A stretch of DNA of 64,000 bases from Ceratothoa steindachneri (Eukaryota > Arthropoda > Malacostraca > Isopoda > Cymothoidae), in contig OZ018321.1 of NCBI GenBank assembly GCA_963969495.1, positions 129,615,120-129,679,119 of the forward strand. Direction: 5' to 3'. The notes beneath the pieces are model-generated. The model searched no databases. It worked only from the letters and a program-made list of their open reading frames with translations, and had not been told where the DNA came from. Every line of letters begins with the position of its first letter. The first letter of the stretch is position 1. Below are positions 11,341 to 23,890 of the stretch, piece after piece. A program made the translations under genes and the position numbers.

Positions 11341-14300
11341 CCCCGCACTCACTTACTGGGCCAAACCAAATTCTGTATTTTTATCTTATTTTAACGCCAT
11401 TCTGGCGACTGCTAGCGAGACTATAAGTCGCAGTAATTAGTTTCTAGCATAATATGAGTCGATTTTAAAATATAAAACAAATTAATTAAGAGACGAAAAC
11501 ACCTAAAACTAAGGAAAACAAAACCAACGAAATCAAAGGGACAAAACTAAGCAAGGAGAAGAAATAAGCAATCTCGGGTTTCACGGAAAGCCCCCTCTCC
11601 CGGCGCAGGATCATACGACCATCATCCATGAGTCAAATAAAATGTAGGAGGCCAGCCTCCTTCAAATTGTTAGATAGTCCATAAGTATATGGGCATACAC
11701 TCTGCCCAAGTACGAGGGAAAAGCTGTAGCAAGCCAGCTCGTCCCGGTACTGGGAGAGGTAAAATCCGCGAAAATCCACGGACTGAGACATTCAACAAGA
11801 ATGTGCCGAAAGGTCTAGAGGAAAAAGCAGCCGTCATAGAAAGGTACATGGGGTTGCTCCATTAAATAACAGGGTGACCGGTTAGTATGGCCAATTCGAA
11901 AAAGAAAGAAAGCGACCTGATTTTGTCCTGGCACTAGGGGATAGTTCTATGAAAACAGTCGCAGCGCAATGGCATGCAAATTTAAGTCCCCCTTGAACGT
12001 CTCCCATATTCTTGCAAAGCATTTTTGTCCTGTTTCTTGCTGTTTAAGTGGTGTGAAGAAATATCAAACGGTTGCCTGATCTAAAAGTCAACGCGGATTC
12101 TATGGCGCTCTTATTTGTGTGCTCATTCGTCACAATTTTCACATGCCCAGAGAAACTCGGCAGATGATAACTCGTCATCCAAACGGCTCGTAGCAACCCT
12201 GGTGTCACTGACCTAAGGGGTGCAGAGATTCCAATGACCTGAGAGCACTAAAGGCGCTTTGTGAGAGGCTATACATCACAATACGGTCTCCAAACCAGGC
12301 ACGACGCGTTATTTTCCTCTACCGATCGGTGTATGCAACGAGCGTGACCGTTGAGACAGACCCAGCGACTAGTAGAGTTCCGCTGACATCGAAAAAGGGT
12401 ATATGGCGAGGAAGTCAAGCCCCTTCTGGGACTTGGATCTATACTTATGAAGTGGCACGGATCCGCATGACCCGAAGTGTGCTCCACAAAGGTCGAACGC
12501 AATACATTTTACACTATGGAAGCTATAATAGAAGAAACATGACGAAACGTATCAAAGGTGGTATCTTCCAGGATCGCGTCTTGAACAAGAGGCGCCACTG
12601 GCCAGAGCACAACACCGAGGAGTTTACTCGCCCTAGACACAAAAGCTATAGAGTATAACTCGCGTTTCTCGGTGGCATAGGCACCGTCAAGATTGGCTGC
12701 GGATGCAGTGAGGGCGGTTGACGACTGAGGGTATGCCTAAATCCTTCGTACAGGCGCATAGTGCACTATGCAATTGACAAAGCGAGTGGCATAGCCTTGG
12801 TTTCAAAAAAATGGCTCTCACTGCAGTGCGTGCGGAAGGCACTCGTCAACAAGCGGAGAGCTGTGTGGTGGATCACTCCACCTTCCGCAATAACACTCGA
12901 CTCCAGTGGGGTGAAGAAGTATATATGCATAGAAAGAGATGCAATTGAATATCTCTTCGAGTCGACGCTCCAGAATTGGCATCTAGGCCGCACATAAAAG
13001 AGATCGAAACGTTATCCACATAGGGCATAGCGAAAACATATTACGGTAGCAGCGAGTTAAGTGTTGATACTCAAATCAAAGACTGTGACACTGAGGACAC
13101 TTGCTCCAGTACATCCTCTTTTACCTCATTTGGGTCAGAGAGGACTCATATACTAATTATGCGGAATCAACGATCTCGTAAAAACTCAGAGATGAAGATT
13201 GGGAGGCGCCCCCTCTCCCCCATCATGTGGAGAGTTTCCATAATATCATATGATCCAGTATCATAGGTCTTCTCCAGATCGTAAAACACTGTGGAGTAAT
13301 CAAGTCTACGACGTGGAGTGGAAACTTGCAGAAGTCGACTGTGAGGAAGACAGCTGGCCTCCATTCTCAAGGAAAAGTATAATCTAACATTTAGCACTTT
13401 CTCAATTACGTGTAGACGCAGAATGTTAGAGAGAGTGAGTGAAAACCATTCGTGGTAGAGCAATAGTACAGAAGCATTTCTCCAGGAGTGTGGGAGGATG
13501 CCTTCAGTCGGGACCCTGTTGAAAAAAATGTAAAAGAAAGGCCAATCCTCGCTCACTTATTTGTCAGAGCATGGCACACGAGACATCGTCTGGACCAGGG
13601 TCTGTGTCTGTGAACGAAGCATAAGTGAAACGTTGAAGGATTATAGACCCCCGGAGGAAAATTGAAATCTGTGGCCTTCAGTGACATCAAGACGTGTATC
13701 GATTGCTGGTGGAGTATCATCCCGGATGGAGAATAAGGAGAAAGTACTCGCGACAAACTCCGCCACGGACGTAGGGTATGAGATTGCTGTTCTATTCTCT
13801 TAGAGAACGGGACAAAGGTCCTGCGTAAACTTGCCCCGAATCCTTTTGACTCCCATCCAAACCTCTGCTAAAGGGTCATTTCCGTTAAGTGAAGAAACGT
13901 ATGACCATCAAGAAGAGCGGCGGGCGTGCTTCAAAACATACCGGAACCTACCCCTAGCTCGATGAAATCCACCAACAGTGAAATTGGTTGGGCTGCGCTT
14001 ATAGCGCATGTAGGCTCAATGTTTATTTTTGAGGGGTGTCTAATACTTGACTGGTAACAACGGAATCGGTCGCGTGCAAAACGCTAAACGTTCCTGGAAT
14101 AGTAGCTAGGCCTAAGACAATGAGAATGCTGGAGAAGATCTCAACGGCCTCATCCACCGAGGTAAAATCCTCGTCTAAGACAGTAAAATCAGTCATTTCC
14201 TGAAATGCGGACCACCGCGCCTGGACCAAGCACCAGTGGAGGGTTTCTCAGGCAGAAGCGGTCCAAAAAATTATATTTGAATGCGACAGTAATTACTAAC

Positions 14301-15060
14301 ATGGACGTCATTGACTATCTCTCAACCTAAATCAGGCTGTACATCCGGAGAGCAGAGGATAGATCAAGATAGCTAAATAAAGCGGTTCTAGGAGAGTGAT
14401 GCGTAAACTCATCCACATTTTGAACACCTATCTCCAACTCATCGTTCAGGTCGGCAAGGACCTGACCGTTGGAATTATCGAGTATTCCCCTCAGAGGAGG
14501 CGTATTCCGTTTAAATCCCCAATAAGTATAAATGGCCTTGGCAACCGTGCCCGGTGCACGGTGCCACAGTGCCATGGTGCGACGGAAGTCACCTCGTCTA
14601 AGTCATCTGACGGTAAAATGCACGCCGATATAACAGTATACCTTCTATCCAGGTATAGTTGCACTGATACTGCCTAAAAAGAGGTTTTTAAAGCATAAAA
14701 AGAAAAGGACGGAAAGATCATGCTGAGTGTAGATGGTGCATCCTTATACCCTGCTTCCATCTCAAGGGAATGGGTTTGCGTAACTCTTATACCTCAGGAG
14801 AGTGAACAGGGACCCACGCTCAGCATGGTCCTCCCAGTTAACCCGTCGTCCGTGGCCATTCCTTTAAAGGAATATGACTCCAGGCCGAGCACGGATGAAA
14901 TGCGGGGCACAATTCGAAGAGAAGACTCTCACGGTAATGGTCGTACTCTTGCCAGAGGCAGAACTCCTGACACTTTTGGCCAAAAAGGCGCTGTGGGTGC
15001 ACAAACACCTTTCTCAGGCCCTATCAAAGAGTTCACGTTAACCCAGTGACAAGACTTCCC
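11341..15060 (-). pseudogene. I/Jockey-like LINE ORF2 with endonuclease, RT and RNase H, decayed
   Basis: Read on the minus strand from 15060 downwards the domains come in LINE order. Endonuclease remnants span about 15050-14330 (YTYWGFKRNTPPLRGILDN and FSYLDLSSALRMYS match the region around the GDFNAH block and the SxIDLS block). The linker is at 14229-14023 (ARWSAFQEMTDF). The reverse transcriptase begins at 13556 (WPFFYIFFNRVPTEGILPHSW) and has VFYDLEKTYDT near 13250 and GRLPIFISEFLRDR near 13170-13210. An RNase H remnant is at about 12330-12050 (GHVKIVTNEHTNKSAIESA, matching the GNExAD block). A C-terminal block near 11830-11690 resembles the HILxECP end of these proteins. Stops and frameshifts break every domain. 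The combination of RNase H with this endonuclease/RT type fits the I/Jockey group. It is a dead copy with a probable 3' untranslated region beyond 11600. Confidence 0.75.
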
Positions 15061-15880
15061 TAATTTGAACTCGAGCCGGGAGGATGTGCCGTTCCTCCAG
15101 GTACCAAGTGTAACAGGCTAAACAAAGTAACCGTCTGCGAACCCGCCAAGACGAAGCGAAACCATAACATTTAAGATTTGAGTATGCTCAGAGATGAAAA
15201 ATTGTCCTAAGGAATAGATATTGGGGAATCATTGAAAAATAGTGATTAACACATATTTCGTTTCAATATATTTTTCGATTATTTAGAAAACTTCGAGGTT
15301 AATTCCATACTCTAAATCTTGCAATTTTTATCATTTATTTGCTTGCTCAAAGTACGTAAATTATGATTCATTGTTGGACGTAGGTAACGCACATAAAATG
15401 TATGAAGTATTTCAGTAATAACTCTTTACTCTAAATAATGAGCTTGTGCATTATAAACTTAGCATTTCTACTAGGAAGCCTAACGGAAACGAAAGGAAAG
15501 CTATAAAATTTTAAATGCCGGTATATATTTTAGTAAAAAGGAGCTAGGACTAACCATATGAGAACATAAGAGATTATATAAATACTTTAATGATCGTAAA
15601 CCAATCAGGAAAACCTTCGGTCTCCGGAGGATTAAAAAAATTTTCTAGGTGAAGAACCGAACCATGTTGTGATGGCGTTTAAACGAACAATTTCAAAGCG
15701 TTATGACACCATAAATTTACCTGCCATCCAATACATATAAGGTCCTTCCATAAGTAATGCGGCATGTTTTTCATGTTTATACCTATTTTATCGATAGAAA
15801 TCAACCAACCCTTTAAAATTATTTATATTTAAATAGGTATTTATTTATTAACTTAAGTAATTAATATAATTCCTACCAAT
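15061..15880. other. AT-rich spacer, no gene seen
   Basis: Between the LINE and the mariner remnant. No domain was recognised. Its right part may contain the right-hand terminal sequence of the mariner copy, but no inverted repeat was found. Confidence 0.35.
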
Positions 15881-16700
15881 TTCTCCATTAGTCTTCATCT
15901 TTTTACCATCTTTATAGCACCATTTTTGTAAAAATCGTTTGTGATTTTAATTTTTTTTTTAAATTTGTTTGGCCGCTTCTTTTGTCATCTTTATTCTTAT
16001 TCGTTAATTCGCTAAACCCAATAAAAACAGAGTAATCTGATGGGGCTAAGTCAGGTGAGTCTAGACGATGGCTAATTATTTTTCAATCGAAATATTAAGA
16101 TTTTTTACGGTATCTCTACCATATGAAGTTGCTCGCTGTCCTCATGAAAGGTCCCTTGATTAATATTAGCCTCTTTTCTTCGACTTCTGCAAGATAAAGG
16201 GTGAAACTGAGGAAAGGAAACAGCGTTTGGGGATACTTAAATTTGTGTTAAGAAGTTAAAACTTGATTATGCCATTCATTTTCCACCAAAACGCACCCGA
16301 GAATCTTTCGTGAATGAGCTGCGGCGATTTTGGTTTTCCCTCAAATGAGTACTCCATTGTCTAGAAGGTTTAGAGTACTCCACTGTCTAGAAGGTTTAAT
16401 ATTATTGTACATGACCCCCTTTTCGTTTCCTGTAATAATCCTACTCTAAAATGGTTCATATTTTATTTAAAAAGGAGAAATCAATAAAATTGATTTTTCG
16501 TTGTAAGTGTAAGGGGCCTACCACTTACAGGGCTTACTGGGATGAGTTGAATGCAGTTTTTGAGCCAATTGTTCATCAGTTACAAAAGTATTTTCTACTC
16601 TTGCTTTGAAAAGATCTTTTTAAAATTTCACTGTTCTTAAACGACGGGATTTTTTCACCTAATAGTTGACATTAACTGTGCTGTTAACTTACCACTGTTG
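15881..16700 (-). pseudogene. Mariner-family transposase, decayed
   Basis: On the minus strand the order of blocks is that of a mariner transposase: VTGNEKGVMYNN near 16390-16430 (family VTGDEKW, first catalytic Asp replaced by Asn here); ILGCVLVENEWH near 16270-16310; EKRLILIKGPF near 16150-16185 just before the usual HxDNARPH block, which is degraded; then DSPDLAPSDYSVF near 16015-16060, the third catalytic Asp region of a DD34D enzyme; and a C-terminal FYKNGAIKMVKR near 15905-15945. Several stops and frame changes are present and terminal inverted repeats were not recognised. Known: mariners insert at TA by cut and paste. This copy is inactive. Confidence 0.8.
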
Positions 16701-16875
16701 CCTCTTCGAAACTTCAAAAGCAACCTTGTTAATGTACTCTTTTTACACTTCATTAATATTTTCATTTGATGATAATGCAAATTAAATCGACAATAATAAA
16801 TAAAATTATCAGCCCAGATAATCTAAGCCTTGGTTTAGGCTTAAGACATGCAAGTACCTAGACTTCGAATATAGT
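16701..16875. other. Short AT-rich spacer
   Basis: Flanks the mariner remnant and leads into the minisatellite. No features are seen. Confidence 0.3.
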
Positions 16876-17285
16876 AGACTATGTTAGTATAAAAACAAAC
16901 CTGCTCTCGATTATTTTTGTAGAATATGTTAGTAAAAAAACAAACCTCCTTTCAATTATTTTTGTAGACTATGTTAGTATAAAAACAAACCTGCTTTCGA
17001 TTATTTTTGTAGAATATGTTAGTATAAAAACAAACCTGCTTTCAATTATTTTTGTAGACTATGTTAGTATAATAACAAACCTGCTTTCGATTATTTTTGT
17101 AGACTATGTTAATATAAAAACAAACCTGCTTTTGATTATTTTGGTAGAATATGTTAGTATAAAAACAAACCTGCTTTCAATTATTTTTGTAGACTATGTT
17201 AGTATAAAAACAAACCTGCTTTCGATTATTTTTGTATACTATGTTAATATAAAAACAAATCTGCTTTCGATTATTTTTATCCATA
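16876..17285 (+). repeat. 45-bp tandem minisatellite, nine units
   Basis: The anchor ATGTT recurs at 16881, 16926, 16971, 17016, 17061, 17106, 17151, 17196 and 17241, exactly 45 bases apart. Each unit contains ATGTTAGTATAAAAACAAAC and then CTGCTTTCGATTATTTTTG, with scattered substitutions. The unit length is a multiple of three, so one frame stays open over the later units (17132-17326). Two unit variants (TAGACT and TAGAAT before the anchor) interleave, which suggests growth by duplication of dimers. There are no unique spacers, so it is not a CRISPR array. Confidence 0.95.
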
Positions 17286-17474
17286 AAATAATGATAAACA
17301 TGAGAAAAATGCCGCATAACTTATAGGATGATTTTATAAATATTTTAAAGACTAAAGTTTTTCGAATATTATTTAACCGAAAACGATGGGCGTATGTATA
17401 AAGGAAAATATACAAAGCGCCAGATACATTTCACATTAAGTAATCAAAAGTTAACTATGAAAAACCCTTCGTAA
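17286..17474. other. Short AT-rich spacer
   Basis: Nothing recognisable between the minisatellite and the LINE fragment. Confidence 0.3.
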
Positions 17475-18520
17475 CTATTTTCAACAAAAAAAAATTAATA
17501 ATAGTCCCTAGTGATTTTGAAAAGGCAAATATGACTCCGATTTTCTAAAAAGAAATCAAAACTAATCCCACAAATTTTAGGTTAATTTCTCTAACTTCTA
17601 TTGTCGGTAAAATTTTTGTCCATTATTAGCGATACCAAGCAAATGGTTTGATAATGAGCTGTCCGACCACCGCAGGTAGAAAGAATCATGGTAAAAGGGA
17701 TTAACACATTCTGGGTCTCGGTTATTAGCCATGGATGTTAAAGAAATTATGATATTGAGCAAAATATCGCTGTGATCGAGTAAATTGACAAAGCAAATTA
17801 GAGTAGTGCAATGGCCCGAGAAACGGCAGATTAAGTGCCATTTAGCAGTTAGCATTTTAAAGACGTGAGGAGTAGATGGCTTGAGTATTTTAGTCTGACC
17901 ACGGTCATGTTAGAAAGAAATTGGGGTACATGAATTTCGAGCGCTCTAAAAGCTTCAAAACAAGGTGTAATTTAACAAAAAGAACAAAACAACAGATTTA
18001 TGATATAAGTAGCCAGGACTTTGTGTATTTAAATAGATCGAACGATATTCATTGATCTTTCATTACATCAAGCCCTCGAACACCTCACTTGGAATATGTG
18101 AATAAATGCTTGTCCCCTCATCTACATTAAACATTTTAGCTTTAGAATAGGGTGAACTTAGAGCGCAGAAAATATTTCCTGAAGTTAGAAAAAATTCAAG
18201 AAGTCAGAAAGACTTTAATTTGCTTTCACTGAGAAATTGTCGATCGCGCGGTCAACCCATCGAACCCTTTAAAATGATTAAGGGTTTCGCTACTATCAAA
18301 GTAAAAATTGCTAATCGTGTAAAGAACCGAAAGTCTGAAAGAAATGACGGATTTAAGTTTATTGACAACATATTTAACATGGTGATATCACAGATCTTTT
18401 TCTCGTATAAAATTACTCAAAAAATGGAATAATTTACCAATTTAAGTCGTTTAAAGCATTTCTGTTAATACGTTTCAGAAGAAAATTCTTAATTATTACT
18501 TACATGTAAAATAATTTTTA
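17475..18520 (+). pseudogene. CR1-like LINE RT fragments, decayed
   Basis: Two recognisable parts on the plus strand. At 17500-17620 VPSDFEKANMTPIF and NFRLISLTSIVGKIF match the first RT blocks of CR1-like LINEs. At 18080-18500 LEYVNKCLSPHLH, then LLSLRNCRSRGQPIEPFKM, NDGFKF and NNLP match the C-terminal thumb region of the same proteins. The middle, including the catalytic YADD block, is missing or unrecognisable (17630-18070). This is opposite in orientation to the CR1-like copy at 3.8-5.6 kb. Stops and frameshifts show that it is dead. Confidence 0.7.
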
Positions 18521-19704
18521 AAAAAGTAATATTACCTACAACGTATGTATGTAATTTATATCATATTTCCTCGTCTCCTCTGATCTTCTCTCCTACATTC
18601 TTTTCCTTCCTAAGAATGGTCTAGAGAGCGTGTTTTGGTCTTTACCGGACTCTAAATACCAATTATACAAATTGGGCTAAAAAATTCAAGGAAAAAGTAA
18701 GACCTTCGATACATATAAAAGAAGGAGTCAGAAAACTGGCATAATTTAGGTAGAAGAATTCGCCGTCGTGAAATAAGTTAAGTAGAGACAGTTGGAGATG
18801 TGACCAACCCACGGCCATTGTAGAAGGGAAGAGTACTGATTGTCGATCAAACGCGCTGATAAGGTTATAAGAGGCCATAGTATCGCCAATTGCCAACACT
18901 GCTAGATGAACGGAAGAAGGCCCAATTTTCGATACCAAGCAAAAATCAAATAATTGTGAATTTATATAAAATTTTACATTTACGAATAATAAACAATTCT
19001 TAATTTTTACTGATAAATTATGGCTTATTTTACATAGACTAAGATTTATTGGGGTTATTTTTTTTAAGAGTGAGGCAATTTTAGGAAAACTGGAAGGTTT
19101 TTTGTTGATGGCTCAACGGCAAATTTCTTGCATGGGTTAAGGAAAATAATGAGCGAGGCAGAGGAAAGACAACTCATCGGCCTTTGTGATAGAAATAAGC
19201 TGCCCCCAAGAGGTATAATTCAGAATAAAAGTTTTCACATTACCACTGGAGCGCAAACTTGACGTGTGAGCTGCAGCTGCAAATGGGTGTGATGGGGTAA
19301 CATTGAAGAGGAAGGGATCCTTGGAGACTTCATAAATCCTATTCGTGATTTAAGGATCTAATCTTTCTTCTGTAATGTATAAGCCTTTAGCTTTCATTAT
19401 TTTAACCCATGATATTGGACTGATGGCAATACTTTGAGCCAAGAAAATTACCAAACGCTTGCTTTCTTGTCAAAATACATAGCACTACCGTTCTTCATGC
19501 CATATATATATATATGATGAAAATTAATGCAATATCGCAAGAAAAGATGAGGAATTAAACCACTTCTCCGAAGACAATTTAATTCAGAACAGTTTTGGTG
19601 TTTCCCACACCCTTTTTCAACTGACACTGGATAGAAAATATAAGAAAAGTGCTTACAAACATAACACAGGGTCAGGTCGTGAAAGATCCCCTCTTTTTTT
19701 CCCC
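18521..19704. other. Spacer with no recognised gene
   Basis: A 91-codon minus frame at 18663-18938 has no recognised motif. The word CGATACCAAGCAAA occurs both at 17628 and at 18930, a faint sign of a diverged repeat shared with the LINE region. A short (TA) run lies at 19501-19514. The left LTR of element A begins abruptly near 19705. Confidence 0.35.
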
Positions 19705-20051
19705 AATCCCCTACTTGTGGCTAGCACTTGGAACCATGGGGAAATCTTTTTCGTTCTGGGGAGACTTCTCAACTCTGTCTCTCTTCGGGGAGTCGAGCGT
19801 TATTTATGTCCGAGGCTCTCCCCGTAGTTGAGGGTTAGCGGGAAACAGCTCTACTCTCGAAGGGCCTCGAATCTTCTTGCAGAGCTATTTTAGCCCGCAT
19901 AAAAGTGAATCGTGGGGGACTCGATTCGAGGCTACCGCTTGTGTAAGGGAAGGGGGGATGGTTAGGCTTAACACTTTAGGCCTAGCCGGGCCTTCTGCTG
20001 CACATGGGAGTTCCTTTCTGCTAAAGATCTTCCACGTGGGGATTCCTCACA
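19705..20051 (-). repeat. Truncated 3' LTR of copy A
   Basis: Matches 23545-23890 closely by eye, with shared runs such as CTTGGAACCATGGGGAAATC, TTCGGGGAGTCGA and CTGCTGCACATGGGAGTTCC. It ends in CCTCACA at 20051, the mirror of the element-sense start TGTGAGG. The adjacent CATCTCCCAACC is, in element sense, a purine-rich GGTTGGGAGATG consistent with the polypurine tract. Confidence 0.85.
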
Positions 20052-20435
20052 CATCTCCCAACCGAAAGATGATGCTTTACAGAGCAGTTGCGTTGGAAAG
20101 GATCATCCCAACCCGTCAAACTATAATTATCAAAGGTCTAGGAAAATTCTGACCTGCAACGACAGGTGTACACACAAAAAAATGTAAATCTGAGCTCAGC
20201 GGGGAATTTACGGGCATAAGCCTTGAACAGGTCGATTATAGAGAATTTAACTAATACAATTTTAAACAAAAGAAAAATCACAGGAGAACATTAGCGACAT
20301 TTCAGTGGAACCTCCCAAAAAGGATGCAATTAAATGGAGGCATAGATATGGGACAAAAAAAAAACTTAACAATTTAGTGGACCAAAAAAAAATCATAATT
20401 AGGAACATTGATGATATAATATATATATATATACA

Positions 20436-22414
20436 ATTCAAGTGGAAAACCTTCGCTCCCGCCGGAGTATGGATGAGGTTATCCACGGGTCCTCTAGTCT
20501 AGAGGACGGGATAGGGTCCCTTTCACTGGCTAAAGATTTTGTTTCTTCCCGTGGGAAGTAGCACCAGCACCCTTGCGCCAGGCTTGAATTTTCGTTCTCG
20601 TGAGTTAAGGTCCAATTAGGTCTCAAGCCTCTCATTAAGTCCTTCTTTACGGGATACGAGACTCGTTTGTTTCCTCGGGTGGACTCACGCTCACGGGCTT
20701 TAGTTTTCTCCCAAAGGGAGCGAGAGCTGCGCACTCCTTTTGGGCGCAGGAAAACTTATCGCTCTGGAGGGCTTGGAACTCCGGGTCGATAGGGGTTTTC
20801 AGGGAAACAGGGGCACGGGGTTCCAGGGCTGCCTGTGTACGGGTAATCACGGGCTGGGCCACGGGATGGTCGTGAATTACGGGGTTTTGACCGAATAAAA
20901 CAGAGCAGAACTGGATTGGGGCCACTACCACTTCGGCCCAACCGGACATATAGTCACACTCGATGTGACAACGAATTACTGGGAAACGACTGGCCCGGCC
21001 ATGGTAGTCGTGGACCACCGCAAATTTCTTGTGGTCGGGCCCAACAGGGAGAAGTAGGTCCTCAGACACTATAATACAGGTGCACCCAGGGTCAATGACG
21101 AGAGTGGATACTCGGCGACCGTTCATAGTTCCGTTCTCGAACTTCAATCCACTAGGGTTGTTCTCATTAAAGAGAAAATTTACCTGATGGACCGGGTCTT
21201 TGGCGGGCGAGGAAGGTTCGGGAGTCTTCTGAGGCGACCAAGGAGGATCAGGGGCGGCCCAGATTTGGTGTACTTGGTGGGACTGAGAGTTTGCAAAGCA
21301 AGAGTTTTAAGGACAGTTCGTGCGGTAATGGCCGGGAACTCCGCAGGTGTAGCAGACGATCGGGTTCTTTTGGTACGGCACAACCGGGGGAGAAGAAACT
21401 AGGGGCTTAACGTCTTGGTGTTCCAATGGATGGAAGTTTCTTGGCTTCGAGGGACTAGGAACTTTGGTAAATCTTGGAACCGAATTACGGGGGGTCTTAG
21501 GGCCATAAAATTTAGTTTTGGGGTGTAATTGGGGAGCCTTTTTTAACATCCTTAGAGTATAAATCGTGACTACCCGCGTAGACATCCGCCTCTTCCAAGC
21601 ACTCCTTGAAAGTGGCGCAACGTTTATCCTTAATGAAGGCGCGAATTTCGGGAGCCACGGCAGCTTAAAGCTGATCCGTAAGGAAGAAGTCCGAAGGGAC
21701 TCGTAGACCTGGGAAATTTTGCACGCATCCAGCCAACACTAAAGGTTTCTTTGGAGGATGTACCCGTGTTGTCGAAAGGTTTGGCCAGGGCGGATCCTTT
21801 CCTGGCGGAATCGGGAGCGGTAGAATTCGCTATTCATATGAACAGCGGCTAACAATTTGGACTTTAACGTAGAATAGTCCAAAGTTGCTTCCGGGGAAAG
21901 GGATACGAAGATATCCCTTAACTTGGCATTTAAGAGGGGAAGTAAGCGAGCGACGCCATCATTTTCGAGATCCCATCTATTGATCTGAAAGATTCTTTCA
22001 AAATGGGCCAAAAATAACTCAAAGTCCTCTCCATCATTGAAAGCGGGAAGGTGGACTGAAGGAGTTTGGGGAATTTCAGCCGGGAACCGATGGACTGAGA
22101 ATCCATTTGATTTCGGCTCATTTCCAGCTCATGCTGCCTAATTTGTTCACGTTTTTCCATCTCCATTTTGTTCTTCTCCATCACCATCTTCATCTTCTGT
22201 TTGTTCTCCTCCATCTCCATCTTAAGTTATTCTCCCCCATCTCCATTTTCAGTTTGTTCTCCTCCATCTCCATCTTCAGTTTGTTCTTCTCCATCTCCAA
22301 TTCCCTTCGCTCTGCCCGTTCGTTCCTCTTTTCTTCTGGTACGTAATTTAGCAGGTTCTGGCTCGAAAGACCTAACATTTCACCCTGACTCTTGAATTTT
22401 TCGAAGGATGACAT
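20436..22414 (-). pseudogene. Gag-protease-integrase remnant of copy A
   Basis: Minus strand from the ATG at 22414-22412 (MSSFEKFKSQGEMLGL, shared with copy C). A charged coiled-coil-like repeat rich in KLKMEMEEN follows (22340-22150). The gag core includes LENDGVARLLPLLN near 21940-21980 and FRQHGYILQRNL near 21740. A CCHC zinc knuckle CYTCGVPGHYRTNC lies near 21310-21350. Protease-like sequence follows with IDPGCTCIIVSE near 21075-21100; the catalytic Asp is kept but the usual Thr/Ser is Pro. After CAQKECAALAPF, which is the beginning of the integrase N-terminal part in copy B, the frame jumps near 20650 to the integrase C-terminus (GPVDNLIHTPAGAKVFHLN near 20430-20490). Several frameshifts and stops are present. 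It encodes no polymerase. Confidence 0.8.
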
Positions 22415-22848
22415 TTTTACGCAGTTAATGGAGGTAACACTGATACGCGAACGAGCTAGGACACTACCCACGCGAACGAATACTTGAATATTCGTGAAGG
22501 CCTTGATCCCCCTCAAAAAAAATAAGATACAGCTACCTACCTCTGCTGTTTCTAAGCGGAAGAAAAAGATTAAAATGGTCGTACCAAAATTAAGACACCA
22601 AAGACCTTAAATCTTTTGGATTAATAACCAGGAAGGAAGTCTCCAAAATTCGAACACCATAAAAAAATTAATTACCTGGGGTCCAACACAAAATCTAAAT
22701 AAATTACGTTCCACTGCTCTTCAAATAACTTGAACTTGCCTTCTGCCAGTACAATACAAAAATTAAAATAAAAGGGATGTACGTGAATAACAAGGGAACT
22801 TCTAATGTCGAAATTAAAATGACACGGGTTCGTATAAATCTCAACACA

Positions 22849-22858
22849 CTTGACACCA
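22849..22858 (-). other. Primer-binding site of copy A
   Basis: Element-sense TGGTGTCAAG. The first eight bases agree with the complement of a tRNA-Leu 3' end (CTGACACCA). The site lies 80 bases from the end of the LTR, separated by a TA-rich run (22859-22938), which is far for an LTR element. Confidence 0.6.
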
Positions 22859-22875
22859 GATTTATATAAAATTTA

Positions 22876-22936
<61 letters not shown>

Positions 22937-22938
22937 TA
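22876..22938. repeat. (TA)n microsatellite in the leader of copy A
   Basis: A long TA run between the primer-binding site and the LTR. The equivalent position in copies C and D also carries TA, with different lengths. Confidence 0.9.
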
Positions 22939-23890
22939 TGTCGTGGTATGACATTACATTATATCAATACCATATTATATCTATGGGAGAGGACCAATAA
23001 CTTGAAAGCGAACCGACAAAAGGGACGGAAAACCACGCATCCAGACTGGCTAAGTAACGAGAGAGTGCAACGAGGTCAGGTAAATATGGACAATGGCAAA
23101 GTTCAAGGTTATTTAAAGAGACATTACAAAAATAGAATTTTATTTACCCTAAAAAATTAATAAGAGAATTGAAGGGTGAAATTACCTCAAAGAATTAACG
23201 GGCAAAATTCACATCAATAAACGAAGGGGGAAAGATTAACTTAATTGGGTTATTGAAGGGGGGAAGGGAGTTGGCTTACGGATGTCTTCTGTACGTCAGG
23301 TTAGACCGCTCGGACTTTAGAGCGGGAGGTTGTAGTGATGACGGTTCTCCAAAAGCAAGGAGGAAGGGGAGGTAAATTCCAGTCCAGGGGAGAGTATTTC
23401 GGCTACCCAAAATAAGGAGGGCTTCGACAGGAGTTGATGAAATAAGTCGGGAAAATCACTCGGGGCGATCTTTCAGTGGAATTACCTCCTGGCTGGGGCT
23501 AATTCCAAATACACAAAATAGTCCAGCTGTCACTTTGCTTTGTTGCTAGCACTTGACTTGGAACCATGGGGAAATCTTTTGCGTTCTGGCGAGACTTCTC
23601 AACTCCGTGTCTCTTCGGGGAGTCGAACGTTATTTATGTCCAAGGCTCTCCTCGGAGTTGGGGGTTAGCGGGAAACAGCTCTATTCTCGAAGGGCCTCGA
23701 ATTTTCTTGCAGAGCTATTTTAGCCCGCATAAAGGTGAATCGTGGGGGGGACTTGATTCGAGGCTACCGCTTGTAGAAGCGTGGAAGGGGGGGGGGGGTG
23801 TAGGCTTACCACTTTAGGCCAGGCCAGGCCTTCTGCTGCACATGGGAGTTCCTTTCTACTAAAGATCTGCCACGTGGGGATTCCCTCACA
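22939..23890 (-). repeat. 5' LTR of copy A
   Basis: About 952 bases, plus-strand TGTCGTGGTATGAC to CCCTCACA, giving the canonical TG...CA termini in either sense. It contains a poly(G) run near 23790. Confidence 0.85.

Larger units (their letters stand above)
19705..23890 (-). mobile_element. LTR retrotransposon copy A (Ty3/gypsy-like, PR-IN order), internally deleted
   Basis: Two direct LTRs (19705-20051, truncated; 22939-23890) flank an interior read on the minus strand. Next to the right LTR is a leader with a primer-binding site, then gag, protease, the start of integrase and the C-terminus of integrase, then a polypurine tract next to the left LTR. The RT, RNase H and most of the integrase core are absent. 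The coding sequence resembles copies B, C and D, while the LTR sequence differs from theirs. The left LTR lacks about 600 bases on its outer side, so no target duplication can be tested. Confidence 0.85.

Noticed and set aside
14396..15049. Plus-strand frames of 93 and 109 codons
   Set aside because: They are antisense to the LINE endonuclease, whose blocks are recognisable on the minus strand.
16876..17285. Possible CRISPR array
   Set aside because: Units are contiguous 45-bp repeats without unique spacers, in eukaryotic DNA.
19020..19640. Possible coding remnant before LTR element A
   Set aside because: Short broken frames without any motif I could name in either strand.
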